From positions 1,426,001 through 1,490,000 of the forward strand of contig NZ_CP014263.1 of assembly GCF_001988955.1 (NCBI RefSeq): a stretch of DNA of 64,000 nt, given 5' to 3'. The translations under genes were made by a program, and so were the position numbers. The stretch comes from Spirosoma montaniterrae. Lineage in GTDB: Bacteria > Bacteroidota > Bacteroidia > Cytophagales > Spirosomataceae. Below, in pieces: positions 16,597 to 25,800 of the stretch (positions are counted from its first letter, which is position 1; every line of letters begins with the position of its first letter). The notes under the pieces are model-generated. The model had not been told where the DNA came from and made no database searches. It saw only the letters and a program-made list of their open reading frames with translations.

Positions 16597-17517
16597 CTAT
16601 TCGACTTGTTTCAATATGCTCTGAAACGCCTTAGGGGTCGGTGCGTCGAAACGCATAGCCTGACCCGTAACGGGATGGTCGAATGCCAGCACTTCGGCGT
16701 GCAGGCCAAGCCGCCCGATGGGGTCGGTGGTGGCTCCGTACTTGGCATCGCCCGCAATAGGATGGCCGAGATCCTGCATGTGTACCCGAATCTGATTTTT
16801 GCGCCCCGTTTCGAGTTCAAGTTTCAGCAGTGCGTAGCCATTGGCCGCTTTTTGTACGCTGTAATTCGTGACGGCCAACTGCCCCCCTTCCGGGTTTTGG
16901 CTCGAATACACAATCAGGGCTTTGCTCTCGCGCAGGTAAGACGTAATAGTGCCGGCGGGTGGTTCGGGTACGCCCTCAACCAAAGCCAGATAAGTACGCT
17001 GCTTCGTTGTTGCGTTCCACGACTCCTGCATAAGTCGCTGCACTTCCTCGCTGCGGGCAAACACCATTACGCCCGACGTTTCGCGGTCGAGCCGATGTAC
17101 AATAAAAATTTTGTTTTTTGGATTCTGCTTCTTCACATAATCGCTCAGAATGCTGTAAGCAGTACGCTCGTTGCCCTTGTCGGTTGCCATCGACAGTAGC
17201 CCGGCGTGCTTATTGATAATCAACAGATTATGATCTTCGTGAAGCAGCGTCAGGCCCCGGTACTGGGCGCTTTGGGCGGTGCGTTCGGCGGTAACGGTCA
17301 CTGCCTGACCCGGTTGAAGCGGATGGTTATATTGCGTATACACGTTTCCATCGACCAGAATCTGCTTATTTTTTAGCAGCGACTTGATGTTGTTGCGGTT
17401 TTTGCCGGGCAGATTGGCAAGTAAGAATGCCATCAGTTCGCCGGGGGCTTTCACCGTCAGGTCGATGTTGCTGCGTTGCCCGCGTGGTCGGCGTTGGGGC
17501 CGGTTAGTTTCTTCCAT
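16597..17517 (-). CDS. RluA-family 23S/tRNA pseudouridine synthase
   Basis: The protein has 306 residues from the ATG at 17517; a longer frame to 17565 is unlikely because the promoter lies inside it. An S4 RNA-binding domain (about residues 20-75) precedes the catalytic domain. The catalytic Asp is D134 in VHRLDRETSG, and RKNQIRVHMQDLGHPIAGD is the second family signature. It converts specific uridines in rRNA or tRNA to pseudouridine; the target is not evident. The VOC gene follows after 2 bases. Confidence 0.92.
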   Translation of the reverse strand: MEETNRPQRRPRGQRSNIDLTVKAPGELMAFLLANLPGKNRNNIKSLLKNKQILVDGNVYTQYNHPLQPGQAVTVTAERTAQSAQYRGLTLLHEDHNLLIINKHAGLLSMATDKGNERTAYSILSDYVKKQNPKNKIFIVHRLDRETSGVMVFARSEEVQRLMQESWNATTKQRTYLALVEGVPEPPAGTITSYLRESKALIVYSSQNPEGGQLAVTNYSVQKAANGYALLKLELETGRKNQIRVHMQDLGHPIAGDAKYGATTDPIGRLGLHAEVLAFDHPVTGQAMRFDAPTPKAFQSILKQVE

Positions 17518-17521
17518 CCGG

Positions 17522-17529
17522 CAAAGGTA
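17522..17529 (-). promoter_or_regulatory. -7 element immediately before the RluA start
   Basis: TACCTTTG on the minus strand ends only 4 bases before the ATG at 17517, so the transcript would begin at or within a few bases of the start codon, that is, leaderless or nearly so. Confidence 0.5.
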
Positions 17530-17549
17530 CAGCTTTCCACGTAGGCGAT

Positions 17550-18335
17550 TTATTTTCCCAGCCACTCTTTAAAAGCTGTCATACGGTCGCCACTGACGAA
17601 AACTTCGTGCCGGGATTTAGGGCGCAGGTCGAGTTTGAGTTTGCCTGCCGAGTAGGTATGAATGGTGTGAATGGCCGACAGTGAAATCAGAAACTGGCGG
17701 CTGATACGGAAAAACTGACGCGGGTCGAGCACCTGTGTCAGTTTGTCCAAACTGTAATCAACGGGTAGGGTAGTTCCCTCTTTGTCAACTAAAAAGACGA
17801 TTTTTTCTTCCAGAAAAAAATAGGCTACGTCGGCAGTTTCGATGCTGCGAATTTTGGTGCCGATGGTAATCATAAACCGGTCTTTATAGTCGGCCTGTTT
17901 GGGTCGGCCAATCAGATTCAGGAGTGTTTCCAGATCAGGCGCAGCCGGGGCCGACGGGCTACCCGCTCCGAACTGCTTTTTCAGTGCCTTGAATTTCTCG
18001 ATGGCCGCTACCAGTTCGTCGTAATTGATGGGTTTAAGCAGGTAATCGATGCTGTTGACCTTAAATGCCTGAATCATGTACTCATCGTAGGCGGTAGTAA
18101 AAATAACCGGTGTAGTCAGCGTTGTTTGCTCGAAGATGCGAAAGCCGAGGTCGTCTTCGAGGTGAATATCCATAAACAGCAGATCGACCGGCGGGTGCGT
18201 TTCCTCAAGCCACGCCACGGCATCGGCCACCGACGGAATGCGGGCCAGCACCGAAATCGTGGGGTCGTATTTCAGCAACAGGCTCTCTAACCGTTTGGCT
18301 GTCAGGTTCTCGTCTTCAATAATGAGTACGTTCAT
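17550..18335 (-). CDS. LytTR-family response regulator
   Basis: The 261-residue protein starts at the ATG at 18335 (MNVLIIEDE); an upstream extension is repeat-derived. The receiver domain carries the phosphoacceptor D56 (LLFMDIHL), acidic residues E7/D8 and a K in LLKPINY. The C-terminal LytTR DNA-binding domain covers about residues 155-261 (KIRSIETADVAYFF, then FFRISRQFLISLSAI). It should receive phosphate from the LytS-type kinase encoded upstream on the same strand, and binds DNA as a dimer at imperfect direct repeats. A long inverted repeat separates the two genes. Confidence 0.92.
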   Translation of the reverse strand: MNVLIIEDENLTAKRLESLLLKYDPTISVLARIPSVADAVAWLEETHPPVDLLFMDIHLEDDLGFRIFEQTTLTTPVIFTTAYDEYMIQAFKVNSIDYLLKPINYDELVAAIEKFKALKKQFGAGSPSAPAAPDLETLLNLIGRPKQADYKDRFMITIGTKIRSIETADVAYFFLEEKIVFLVDKEGTTLPVDYSLDKLTQVLDPRQFFRISRQFLISLSAIHTIHTYSAGKLKLDLRPKSRHEVFVSGDRMTAFKEWLGK

Positions 18336-18340
18336 AGCCG

Positions 18341-18478
18341 AGTGATAGAATGATTGACTGGTTGGATGGTTGAATGGTTGAATGATAGAATGATAGAATG
18401 ACTGAATGGTTGAATGGAGTGCAGGGGTTACATTCAATCATTCAATCATTCAATCATTCAGTCATTCTATCATTCAAC
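18341..18478. repeat. ATTGAATG-type long inverted repeat between kinase and regulator genes
   Basis: The left half has tandem GAATGATTGA/GGTTGAATG units and the right half (18431-18478) ATTCAATC units; the halves pair imperfectly. It begins immediately after the LytS-type kinase stop. The same family flanks tig at 4387. Confidence 0.7.
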
Positions 18479-19604
18479 TAAGTAGGGGTATCTTCACAAC
18501 AAAGCGTTCTTCGCCTTCTTCAATACTGACGGGGCGGTTGGTGAGCAGGGTGTAGCGGGTGACTATATTCTGTAAACCAACGCCTGTCGAAACTTCCGAT
18601 TGCGGGCGAGGCTGGAAGTTATTTTCAACAACCATACAATCGTTTTCTAAATAAATCTGCACATGCAGCGGCTCTTTGGCCGACATGCGGTTGTGTTTTA
18701 CGGCGTTTTCGACCAGCAGTTGCAGCGTGAGCGGGGCAATGGCATACCGGCTTTGGTCGGCTTCAGGTACGTCGATAATCACGTCGAATTTGTTCTCGAA
18801 GCGAATGTTGAGCAAAAACCGATACGCCTGAATAAACTCCAGTTCGGTTTTGAGCAGCACGCGCTCATTGTCGCGTTGTTCGAGGATGTAGCGATACGCC
18901 CGCGAGAGTTGATCGATAAATCTTTCGGACAACTCGGCGTCGGCATGAACCAGCGACGACAGAATGCTGAGGCTATTGAACAGAAAATGCGGATTTACCT
19001 GGCTTTTCAGCGCGGCAAACTGCGCCTGTACGTTTTCTTTTTCCAAGCGTTCGGCCCGCACCTGCACGTCTTCGAGCCGCCGATTGGCCCGGCGGTTGGC
19101 GGCTAAATAAAACGCCGATAACATGGCCATCACCGTGAGGCTATTGTTGGCTTTGGCGCGTTGGTTGCGGTTGCGGGCGCGTTGTTCCGGGCTGAGTGGT
19201 GGTTCTGCGGGGCGTTGGGGGGCAAGGCTGTACCGCGTATAACCAAAATTATCTTCCAGAAAATCGCTGGTAGAATGCCAGATGGTGAAAAAACCAATGT
19301 TGAACAGAACCGCTAATCCGTTGGCGATGAAGAGCGTAGCCAATTGAGCCGGAATCCGAAACTCGATCAGAAAATTCTCACCCTGCCGTTTGAAAATCCG
19401 TTGCTGCAACCACTCGGTAAACACCAGCCAGACGTAGAAAAACAACAACGTTAGCGCGATTTCGACCACCCAGAATGGCAGCGAACGCAGTACCATTTCC
19501 CACGACCACTCAGAAATGTTGACATACAACCGGAGCGGCCAGTAAACAGCAAATACGCTCAGGGCGAGTTGCCATTTTTGTTGGGTTGTCAGGCGGTACG
19601 TCAT
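18474..19604 (-). CDS. LytS-type sensor histidine kinase
   Basis: The 376-residue protein has four predicted membrane helices in residues 15-110, a 7TM-lacking short sensor loop, a coiled coil (about 165-198), and a HisKA_7TM/His_kinase core. The phosphorylated His is H206 in QVNPHFLFN. The ATPase part shows QLLVENAVKHN (N box) and STGVGLQNI (G box). It is likely to phosphorylate the LytTR regulator encoded downstream. The stop codon sits directly against the ATTGAATG repeat. Confidence 0.92.
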   Translation of the reverse strand: MTYRLTTQQKWQLALSVFAVYWPLRLYVNISEWSWEMVLRSLPFWVVEIALTLLFFYVWLVFTEWLQQRIFKRQGENFLIEFRIPAQLATLFIANGLAVLFNIGFFTIWHSTSDFLEDNFGYTRYSLAPQRPAEPPLSPEQRARNRNQRAKANNSLTVMAMLSAFYLAANRRANRRLEDVQVRAERLEKENVQAQFAALKSQVNPHFLFNSLSILSSLVHADAELSERFIDQLSRAYRYILEQRDNERVLLKTELEFIQAYRFLLNIRFENKFDVIIDVPEADQSRYAIAPLTLQLLVENAVKHNRMSAKEPLHVQIYLENDCMVVENNFQPRPQSEVSTGVGLQNIVTRYTLLTNRPVSIEEGEERFVVKIPLLS

Positions 19605-19630
19605 ACGGCAGCGGGTAGCAGGTCAGTTAA

Positions 19631-19661
19631 CAAAACTAAGTACGGCTTTAGGCCAACCAAA
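19631..19661 (-). promoter_or_regulatory. Promoter for the LytS-type kinase
   Basis: On the minus strand TTTG (19661-19658) and TAGTTTTG (19638-19631) are separated by 19 bases, a full match to the Bacteroidota consensus. The start codon lies 27 bases downstream. Confidence 0.6.
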
Positions 19662-19711
19662 AACAAACCCGCCGAATGCCAGATTTCATCTGCCGAACGC
19701 CGGGTTTGTTG

Positions 19712-19807
19712 ACCCCACCCCTGTCCCCTCCCCGTTAGGGAGGGGTGAAGCTCAACAAGCTTCGCGCTTCTTGCTCCTTTCTAACGGGGAGGGGACAGGG
19801 GTGGGGT
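19712..19807. repeat. C/G-rich inverted repeat with perfect 27-bp arms
   Basis: The arm 19712-19738 (ACCCCACCCCTG...GTTAG) is an exact reverse complement of 19781-19807. The centre carries a smaller palindrome (AAGCTCAACAAGCTT). A separate, smaller hairpin of AAACCCGCCG with CGCCGGGTTT sits just upstream at 19664-19710. Confidence 0.85.
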
Positions 19808-19808
19808 G

Positions 19809-20162
19809 TTACGACTGTACCGTTATAATTTTCTGAGCGGGCTGCTCATCAATAACAAAGCGGTTCGTTACGGTTTCATTGCCGACCGATACGGCCAATT
19901 GATAGGCACCATTTTCCAGTTCAGCGATGTTGAAATACTGACGCAACCCATTGCTCAGGTCAACTTTCTGGGTATATAGTACGTTACCGTTCGCATCGCG
20001 CAGGCTGACGGTGGCAACGGCCTGTTCGCGGCCAACGATGAGTTTAACGCGCTTGTCAGTAGTAACGGTTACGCTCGTGGCAGGGGCCTTGTCGGCAGTG
20101 GTTTGGGCGAATGATGCGGTTCCGGCTACCAGACCCAACATCAACAGAAGTGTATTTTTCAT
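19809..20162 (-). CDS. Small secreted protein with T9SS-tail-like beta domain
   Basis: The 117-residue protein starts at ATG 20162 (a GTG/ATG further up at 20198 gives no signal peptide). A Sec signal ends at SFAQ. The mature part is a single beta sandwich ending LENGAYQLAVSVGNETV...KIITV, a pattern like the C-terminal sorting domains of T9SS cargo. It is not attached to a larger protein, so the sorting role is uncertain. A paralog with the same layout is at 36276. It is divergent from the SdiA-regulated lipoprotein. Confidence 0.7.
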   Translation of the reverse strand: MKNTLLLMLGLVAGTASFAQTTADKAPATSVTVTTDKRVKLIVGREQAVATVSLRDANGNVLYTQKVDLSNGLRQYFNIAELENGAYQLAVSVGNETVTNRFVIDEQPAQKIITVQS

Positions 20163-20326
20163 GGCTTCGTTTGTTTTTGTTTCGTTTGACTGTGACAAAG
20201 TTGCGCCGTGTTATCTACTCCGGAAAACGAAGCTGACGGAATGACGATTTTTGTGGTATGAGTCTGGTTTTCAGTGTGCTGAGTGGCAATTGAAATCGTA
20301 ATGCATACTATTAGAAGTTGCTGTTT

Positions 20327-20334
20327 TACCTTTG
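20327..20334 (+). promoter_or_regulatory. -7 element for the SdiA-regulated-domain lipoprotein
   Basis: TACCTTTG is an exact TAnnTTTG match, 21 bases before the ATG at 20356. Confidence 0.55.
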
Positions 20335-20355
20335 GTGCCAAACGTTCGTTCAACC

Positions 20356-21225
20356 ATGCATCGTTTCTATTTGGGCCTTGCCCTATTGCTCGCCGGTTGT
20401 GGCGGCTCATCGAACAAAACCGAACAGCAAACCGAAGCCGCTACAAGGGCCGCTCCGTTTACGTTGCCCTACACGCTCAACCAGCCCGACCACAATACTA
20501 CGCTACCCAAAAAGCTGAAAGAAGTGTCGGGCCTGACGTATTATAAAGCCGATAAGCTACTTTGTGTACAGGACGAAGAAGCCGTGGTGTACGTCTATGA
20601 TACGAAGAAAAAGCAGGTGGTGCAGGAATTCGGTTTTGGCGGTTTTGGCGATTATGAAGGCATCGAATACGTCGATGATGAGGTATATGTGCTGCAAAGC
20701 AACGGCGACCTGTTTCGGTTTACGCCCCCCGCCGACACTGACGCTATTGAAACCGAAGTAGCCAGTAATATCCGGCGTACTAAAACAGACTTGCCCGAAA
20801 AAACGGAAGTAGAGGGACTGGGCTATGAGCCGAAAACCAAACGGTTGTTGTTGGCCGTGAAAAATGGGGGAGGAGCATCGAGCGATAAAACCGTGTACTC
20901 GTTCGATTTGCGGAATCGGGCCGTATTCAAAGATATGCAACTGAACGACGAGCAGCTAACCGGCGCGGGCATCGATCCCAAATCGTGGAAACCGTCGGGC
21001 ATTGCCGTACACCCGATTACGGGCGAGTGGTATATTCTTACCTCTGCCGGAAAACGCCTGCTTATCACCAATCGTCAGGCCAAAATTCTATACTCCGAAC
21101 CGCTCGATCCAAAACTGTTTCGCCAACCCGAAGGCATCTGCTTTGCTCCCAACGGCGACCTGTTCATCGCCAGCGAAGGCGACGGAAAGAAAGGCTACAT
21201 TATGCAGTTTACGTATAAAAAGTAG
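20356..21225 (+). CDS. SdiA-regulated-domain lipoprotein (beta-propeller)
   Basis: The start at 20356 gives a lipoprotein signal with Cys at about residue 16 (LLAGC); an upstream in-frame ATG at 20332 overlaps the promoter. The body has the repeating blade pattern of the SdiA-regulated/YjiK family: KEVSGLTYY, GGFGDYEGIEYV, EVEGLGYE, KPSGIAVHP, QPEGICFAPNGDLFIASEGDG. These proteins are exported six- or seven-bladed propellers of unknown function, sometimes linked to calcium or signalling. The stop codon TAG is itself the first part of a GAGACGCAA repeat. Confidence 0.8.
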   Translation: MHRFYLGLALLLAGCGGSSNKTEQQTEAATRAAPFTLPYTLNQPDHNTTLPKKLKEVSGLTYYKADKLLCVQDEEAVVYVYDTKKKQVVQEFGFGGFGDYEGIEYVDDEVYVLQSNGDLFRFTPPADTDAIETEVASNIRRTKTDLPEKTEVEGLGYEPKTKRLLLAVKNGGGASSDKTVYSFDLRNRAVFKDMQLNDEQLTGAGIDPKSWKPSGIAVHPITGEWYILTSAGKRLLITNRQAKILYSEPLDPKLFRQPEGICFAPNGDLFIASEGDGKKGYIMQFTYKK

Positions 21226-21337
21226 AGACGCAAGATGTTGCGTCTCCTGACCGGATGGTTTAGGCTGGCCAACTGTCGTCTCCTGACCGGATGGTTTGGG
21301 CTGGCGCATCAGGAGACGCAACATCTTGCGTCTCTAC
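21222..21337. repeat. GAGACGCAA nested palindrome, copy 2 (with internal duplication)
   Basis: The arm 21222-21250 and 21309-21337 are exact reverse complements over 29 bases. Between them a segment beginning CGTCTCCTGACCGGATGG occurs twice in tandem. Its start supplies the stop codon of the preceding gene. Confidence 0.88.
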
Positions 21338-21345
21338 GCGCTGGC

Positions 21346-21708
21346 TTACGATACCACAAAATCCATTGCCTGTTTCAGGGTGCGTTCGCTGCCCGTGTTG
21401 GGGTCGCTGTAGGAGCGTTCGCCAACGGTGATGTCGAGTTCTTTACCCAGTAGTTGTTTGGTATCCAACTCATCGCCTGCCTGCACGTCGATGCCTACCC
21501 GCTCGAATAAACTGACGATGTTCGACATGCCCGCCCGCGACTGGTAGAAACGGTGCGAAACATAGCCGGTTTCGTTCTCGAACCGAACGGCAAAAAACGG
21601 AACGCCTTTATTTTCGCTCGTACCTTCTTCAATATCGGTGATCGTAACATGCTGACGACCATCGGCCAGTAGGGGTTTGTCCTGCCCTTCTTCTATGGCG
21701 ATTTTCAT
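21346..21708 (-). CDS. Small acidic protein of unknown function
   Basis: The 120-residue protein is rich in acidic residues and beta-strand-like segments (HVTITDIEEGTSENKGVPFFAVRF) followed by FYQSRAGMSNIVSLFERVG. The look is reminiscent of small phage-type single-stranded-DNA or DUF669 proteins, with short beta strands and a central helix, but I cannot confirm it and no recombination gene is near. It lies alone, between a repeat and the divergent LD-carboxypeptidase gene. Confidence 0.55.
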   Translation of the reverse strand: MKIAIEEGQDKPLLADGRQHVTITDIEEGTSENKGVPFFAVRFENETGYVSHRFYQSRAGMSNIVSLFERVGIDVQAGDELDTKQLLGKELDITVGERSYSDPNTGSERTLKQAMDFVVS

Positions 21709-21796
21709 AACGTATTTATTATGTTTGATTTGTATTATAAACTGAGGATTTGTGTGATTGTTTTGTCGTAATATAACTCGCAGTAGGCCAATTGGT

Positions 21797-21804
21797 TATT
21801 TTTG
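21797..21804 (+). promoter_or_regulatory. -7 element for the LD-carboxypeptidase
   Basis: TATTTTTG matches TAnnTTTG, 19 bases before the ATG at 21824. Confidence 0.45.
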
Positions 21805-21823
21805 ACCAAATCCGTTGCCTGTC

Positions 21824-22846
21824 ATGCTTAGTCGTCGTTCGCTTTTAAAAACTGCTGTCCTCGCGCCTGTTATCGGTGCTTTTCAACCGCCCGTTTCAAC
21901 GGTGAAACCGCTCCGGCTTAAACCCGGCGATACCGTTGGGCTGGCCTGTCCGGCAGCACCTGCCTACAGTCGCGAACAGGTGCAGGTAACAATAGAATCG
22001 CTGGCTGCGCTGGGGCTGAAAACCAAACTGGCACCTCATTTCTACGACCGCTACGGCTACCTCGCCGGGCACGACGCCGACCGGGCCGCCGACCTCAACG
22101 CCCTGTTTGCCGACCCGACCGTACACATGGTCATGGCCATGCACGGTGGCTGGGGTTGTGCCCGGCTGTTGCCCCTGCTCGACTACGACCTGATGCGCCG
22201 GAACCCGAAACTGCTCATTGGCTACAGCGACATCACGGCCCTGCTGCTGAGTATCTACGCCAAAACCGGCCTCGCTACCCTGCACGGCCCCGAAGGAGCC
22301 GCCACCTGGAATGCGTACACGGTCGATTGGTTTCGGCGGGTGCTGATGAACGGCGAAGCAGTGACGTTTCAAAACCCCGCCGAGAAAAGCGATTTACTGG
22401 CGCAGACAAAAGACCGCATCTGGACAATTCAATCCGGTACGGCACGCGGCCAACTTGTAGGCGGCAATCTCACGGTACTGTGCCACCTCGTTGGCTCACC
22501 CTATTTGCCCGACTGGCGTGGTAAACTGCTGTTTATTGAAGACGTGGGCGAAGACGTCTACAGCATGGACCGGATGCTAACACACCTGAAATTAGCCGGT
22601 ATTCTGGGACAGGTGGCGGGGGTGGTATTCGGCAAATGCACCCGCTGCGATGCAGGCAGTGGTGGTTATGGTTCGCTCACCCTCGAAGACGTACTGACCG
22701 AACACATTGGGCCGCTGAACATACCGGCTTATGCTGGTGCCATGATCGGGCATATTGCCGATAAATTCACTATCCCGCTCGGTATCAACGCCGAACTCGA
22801 TGCTACAAAAGGAACCATTCGCCTGCTCGAAAGCGCAGTGCTGTAA
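21824..22846 (+). CDS. S66 LD-carboxypeptidase (murein tetrapeptide)
   Basis: The 340-residue protein starts at ATG 21824, whose N-terminus (SRRSLLKTAVLAP) resembles a Tat or Sec signal, so the enzyme is likely exported. The catalytic Ser is S135 in LLIGYSDITALL, with the preceding AMHGGWG segment forming part of the nucleophile elbow; a conserved Glu and His (GNLTVLCHLVG and AMIGHIADKF) complete the triad. S66 enzymes trim the fourth D-Ala of peptidoglycan tetrapeptides. The subtilase gene follows after 16 bases, so the two may share a transcript. Confidence 0.9.
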   Translation: MLSRRSLLKTAVLAPVIGAFQPPVSTVKPLRLKPGDTVGLACPAAPAYSREQVQVTIESLAALGLKTKLAPHFYDRYGYLAGHDADRAADLNALFADPTVHMVMAMHGGWGCARLLPLLDYDLMRRNPKLLIGYSDITALLLSIYAKTGLATLHGPEGAATWNAYTVDWFRRVLMNGEAVTFQNPAEKSDLLAQTKDRIWTIQSGTARGQLVGGNLTVLCHLVGSPYLPDWRGKLLFIEDVGEDVYSMDRMLTHLKLAGILGQVAGVVFGKCTRCDAGSGGYGSLTLEDVLTEHIGPLNIPAYAGAMIGHIADKFTIPLGINAELDATKGTIRLLESAVL

Positions 22847-22862
22847 CTAAACAGAAATCTGT

Positions 22863-25800
22863 ATGTCAGCTATTTTTTACCGTTTTCTGTTTGTGGGATG
22901 TATCGCGGTTGTTCCGGCTTTTGGGCAGCTTGTTGATCCAGATTACGTTGATGGTGAGGTATATATAAAAGTCAAAGCCCTTGCCGACCCAACGCAGGTG
23001 AAAACCAGCCCGGTTACGAATCTGGCTGCCGAACTACCGTCTTTAATCAAGTTTACGAACCGCTTTACGTTCGACCGTGCCGAGCAGTCGTTTTATTTTG
23101 CGACCGACGCGGGTCTGAAACGAGTGTACCGGCTGAAAATTGCCGATGCCAAGCGCGTTGATGAACTAATTGAGGAAATCAGAAAAGACGGCGATATTGA
23201 GTACATCGAGAAAGTGCCGCTGATGCGCGTATCGCTTGTGCCGAACGACCCCGCCACAAACACGCAATACCATCTAAACACCATAAAAGCGTATCAGGCG
23301 TGGGACATCAATCAGGGAAACGCGCTGATTAAAATCGCCATTTGCGACGATGCTGTCCAAACAAATCATCCTGATTTACAGGGAAATATGCTGCCCGGCT
23401 ACGATGTAGCCAACGGCGACACTGACCCTAACCCGCCCAGCACCGGCTTGTCGCACGGCACGCATGTTGCCGGTATTGCCGGAGCTGTAACCAACAATGG
23501 CGTAGGTATAGCCTCGCTGGGGTTCAATAAAGTCAAGCTAATTCCGGTTAAATCAACGACCGATGCGTCGGCAGGGCAGACAATCATCACCCATGCGTAT
23601 GAGGGCGTGGCGTGGGCAGCCCAAAACGGTGCCAATATCATCAACACCTCGTGGGGCGGGGGAGGGTATTCTCAAACGGCGCAGAATCTGGCTAATTCTG
23701 TTTATAATCAGGGTATTATCTGGATTGCAGCCGCTGGCAATGACAATGTATCGACCGTTAGTTACCCAGGGGCCTATAGCAACGTAGTTGCCGTAGTGAG
23801 TACCACCTCGACCGACACCCGCAGTGGTTTTAGCAACTATGGTACGGCGGCAGACGTTTGCGCACCCGGTTCGTCGATTTACAGTACAGTGCCCTTCAAT
23901 ACCTATGCCAGCTACAGCGGTACGTCAATGGCCTGCCCGCTGACCGCCAGTTTGTTCGGCTATATCTGGTCAATAAATCCGGCCCTGACGCCTGCACAAC
24001 TTATCACGCTCATCAAAAACACCTGCGACAATATCGACGCGCAGAATCCGGGCCTGACGGGGCTGTTGGGTAGTGGCCGTATCAATGCGCTCCGGGCCGT
24101 GCAGCAGGCGTGTCCAACAATTCCGGCAGTTAATATATTGCCGGGTGGCAACACCCTTGTCTGCGCCGGAACTTCGCTTACGCTGACTGCTACCCCAGTG
24201 TCGGGCGGCACCTACCAATGGCGGAGAGATAATGTAGCGACCGGCACGAATACCAATACACTGGTGGTCAGCGAAACGGGCGTGTACAATGTTACGGTTA
24301 CAACGGCAGATGGTTGCTCCGCGTCGGCAACGGCGGTAAACGTTACGGTCATTCCTGCTACGCTCACCATTTCGACCAACAAGCCGCCCGTATTGTGTGG
24401 AATCGATTCGGTAAGGCTAACTATTCCGGTTACGTATGCCGGCCTGGTCGAGTGGCGCAGAAACGGTCTTACCATCAGTAACGCCCGCAATTCGCTGGTG
24501 GTGCGCGAGCCGGGCGATTACTCGGTGCGGCTCTCGGCAGCAGGGCTAAGCTGCACCGCCGTGAGCAACGTACTCAGCGTGACGGCGGTTATGGTCGATA
24601 CGCAGGTTACGGCATCGGGTAGTCCGCAACTCTGTCCGGGGCAAAGCCTGACGCTGAGCGTTGCCCCTACTGCCGGAGCAAACTACCAGTGGCGACGCAG
24701 TGGCGCGTTCGTTGGTACAAATGCCAACTCGCTGACTGTCAATGAAACCGGAGCCTATTCGGTGAGTATCACATCGGGGCTTTGTACATTCTCGTCAACA
24801 TCGATAGCGGTTACGGTACTACCTGTTTCGCTGGTTATCTCGGCCACGCGCCCAACCACATTCTGTACCGGCGATTCAACCCTGTTGACAACTACCAACG
24901 TGCCGGGCCTGGCATACACCTGGCTTCGGAATGGCGCGGTCGTGAGCGGTAGTAGCTCGGCAACACTGGTGGCAAAAACCAACGGTCAGTACGTTGTAAC
25001 GTCGGCGTTTAGCAGTTGTAGCGTGGCTTCAACCCCGGTAACAGTGCTAATTCCGTCGTTTAGCGTAGCCATCACGAATACGCTGAATACCTCACTGGCC
25101 TGCACGGGTGCCCGGCTTCCGCTGACGGCAACGGTAATTCCAGCGGCTGGTTATCAATGGTTTCGGAACAATGCGACTGTAGCTGGTGCGTCTACAGGGT
25201 CATTTACAGCGGTGCAACCGGGCAATTACCGGGCAGTGGCCACCACGCAGGGGTGTTCATTTAGCTCCAGTGCGGTTGCGCTTCAATTTCTCGATGTGCA
25301 GACGGCCAGCCCGGTTACGCAGTCGGTATCGCTTTGTTTGTCGCAGCCGGGCGTCCCGGTCAGCTCATCGCTCACGGCAACGGCTCCTGTTTGTCCGGCC
25401 AGCCTGACGCAAACACCGGTCTATGCAGGCGGAACCGTGGGTTACGATGCCGGACAAAAGAGCGGCTCCGACCCGACGGTAATGGTCAGTAATCTGCCAC
25501 TGCTGAGCAACCTGCGCGTGTCGATCACATGGCTGAAAAAACGGGGTGGAGACCAGACCACGTGCGGAACGGCCACACAAACCGGCAACCCCTACAACAA
25601 TGAAGTTCAGTTCCAGCTTCGGTCGCCCCAGGGAACGGTAATCACGCTGGTGCCTGCCGGACTATATGGCGGTGGTAACGCCGGTATGGTGACAACGGTT
25701 TTTCAGGATGGTGCAGCCACGATAGCATCGGGAGCAACGCCTGCGTCGGGAATGTTTTCGCCTGCTCAGCCGCTGGCTACGGTATATGCCGAAAACCCAA

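Noticed and set aside
18341..18478. Regularly spaced ATTCAATC units that resemble a CRISPR array
   Set aside because: The units are about 8-10 bases with no unique spacers and occur as an inverted pair, and no cas gene is near.
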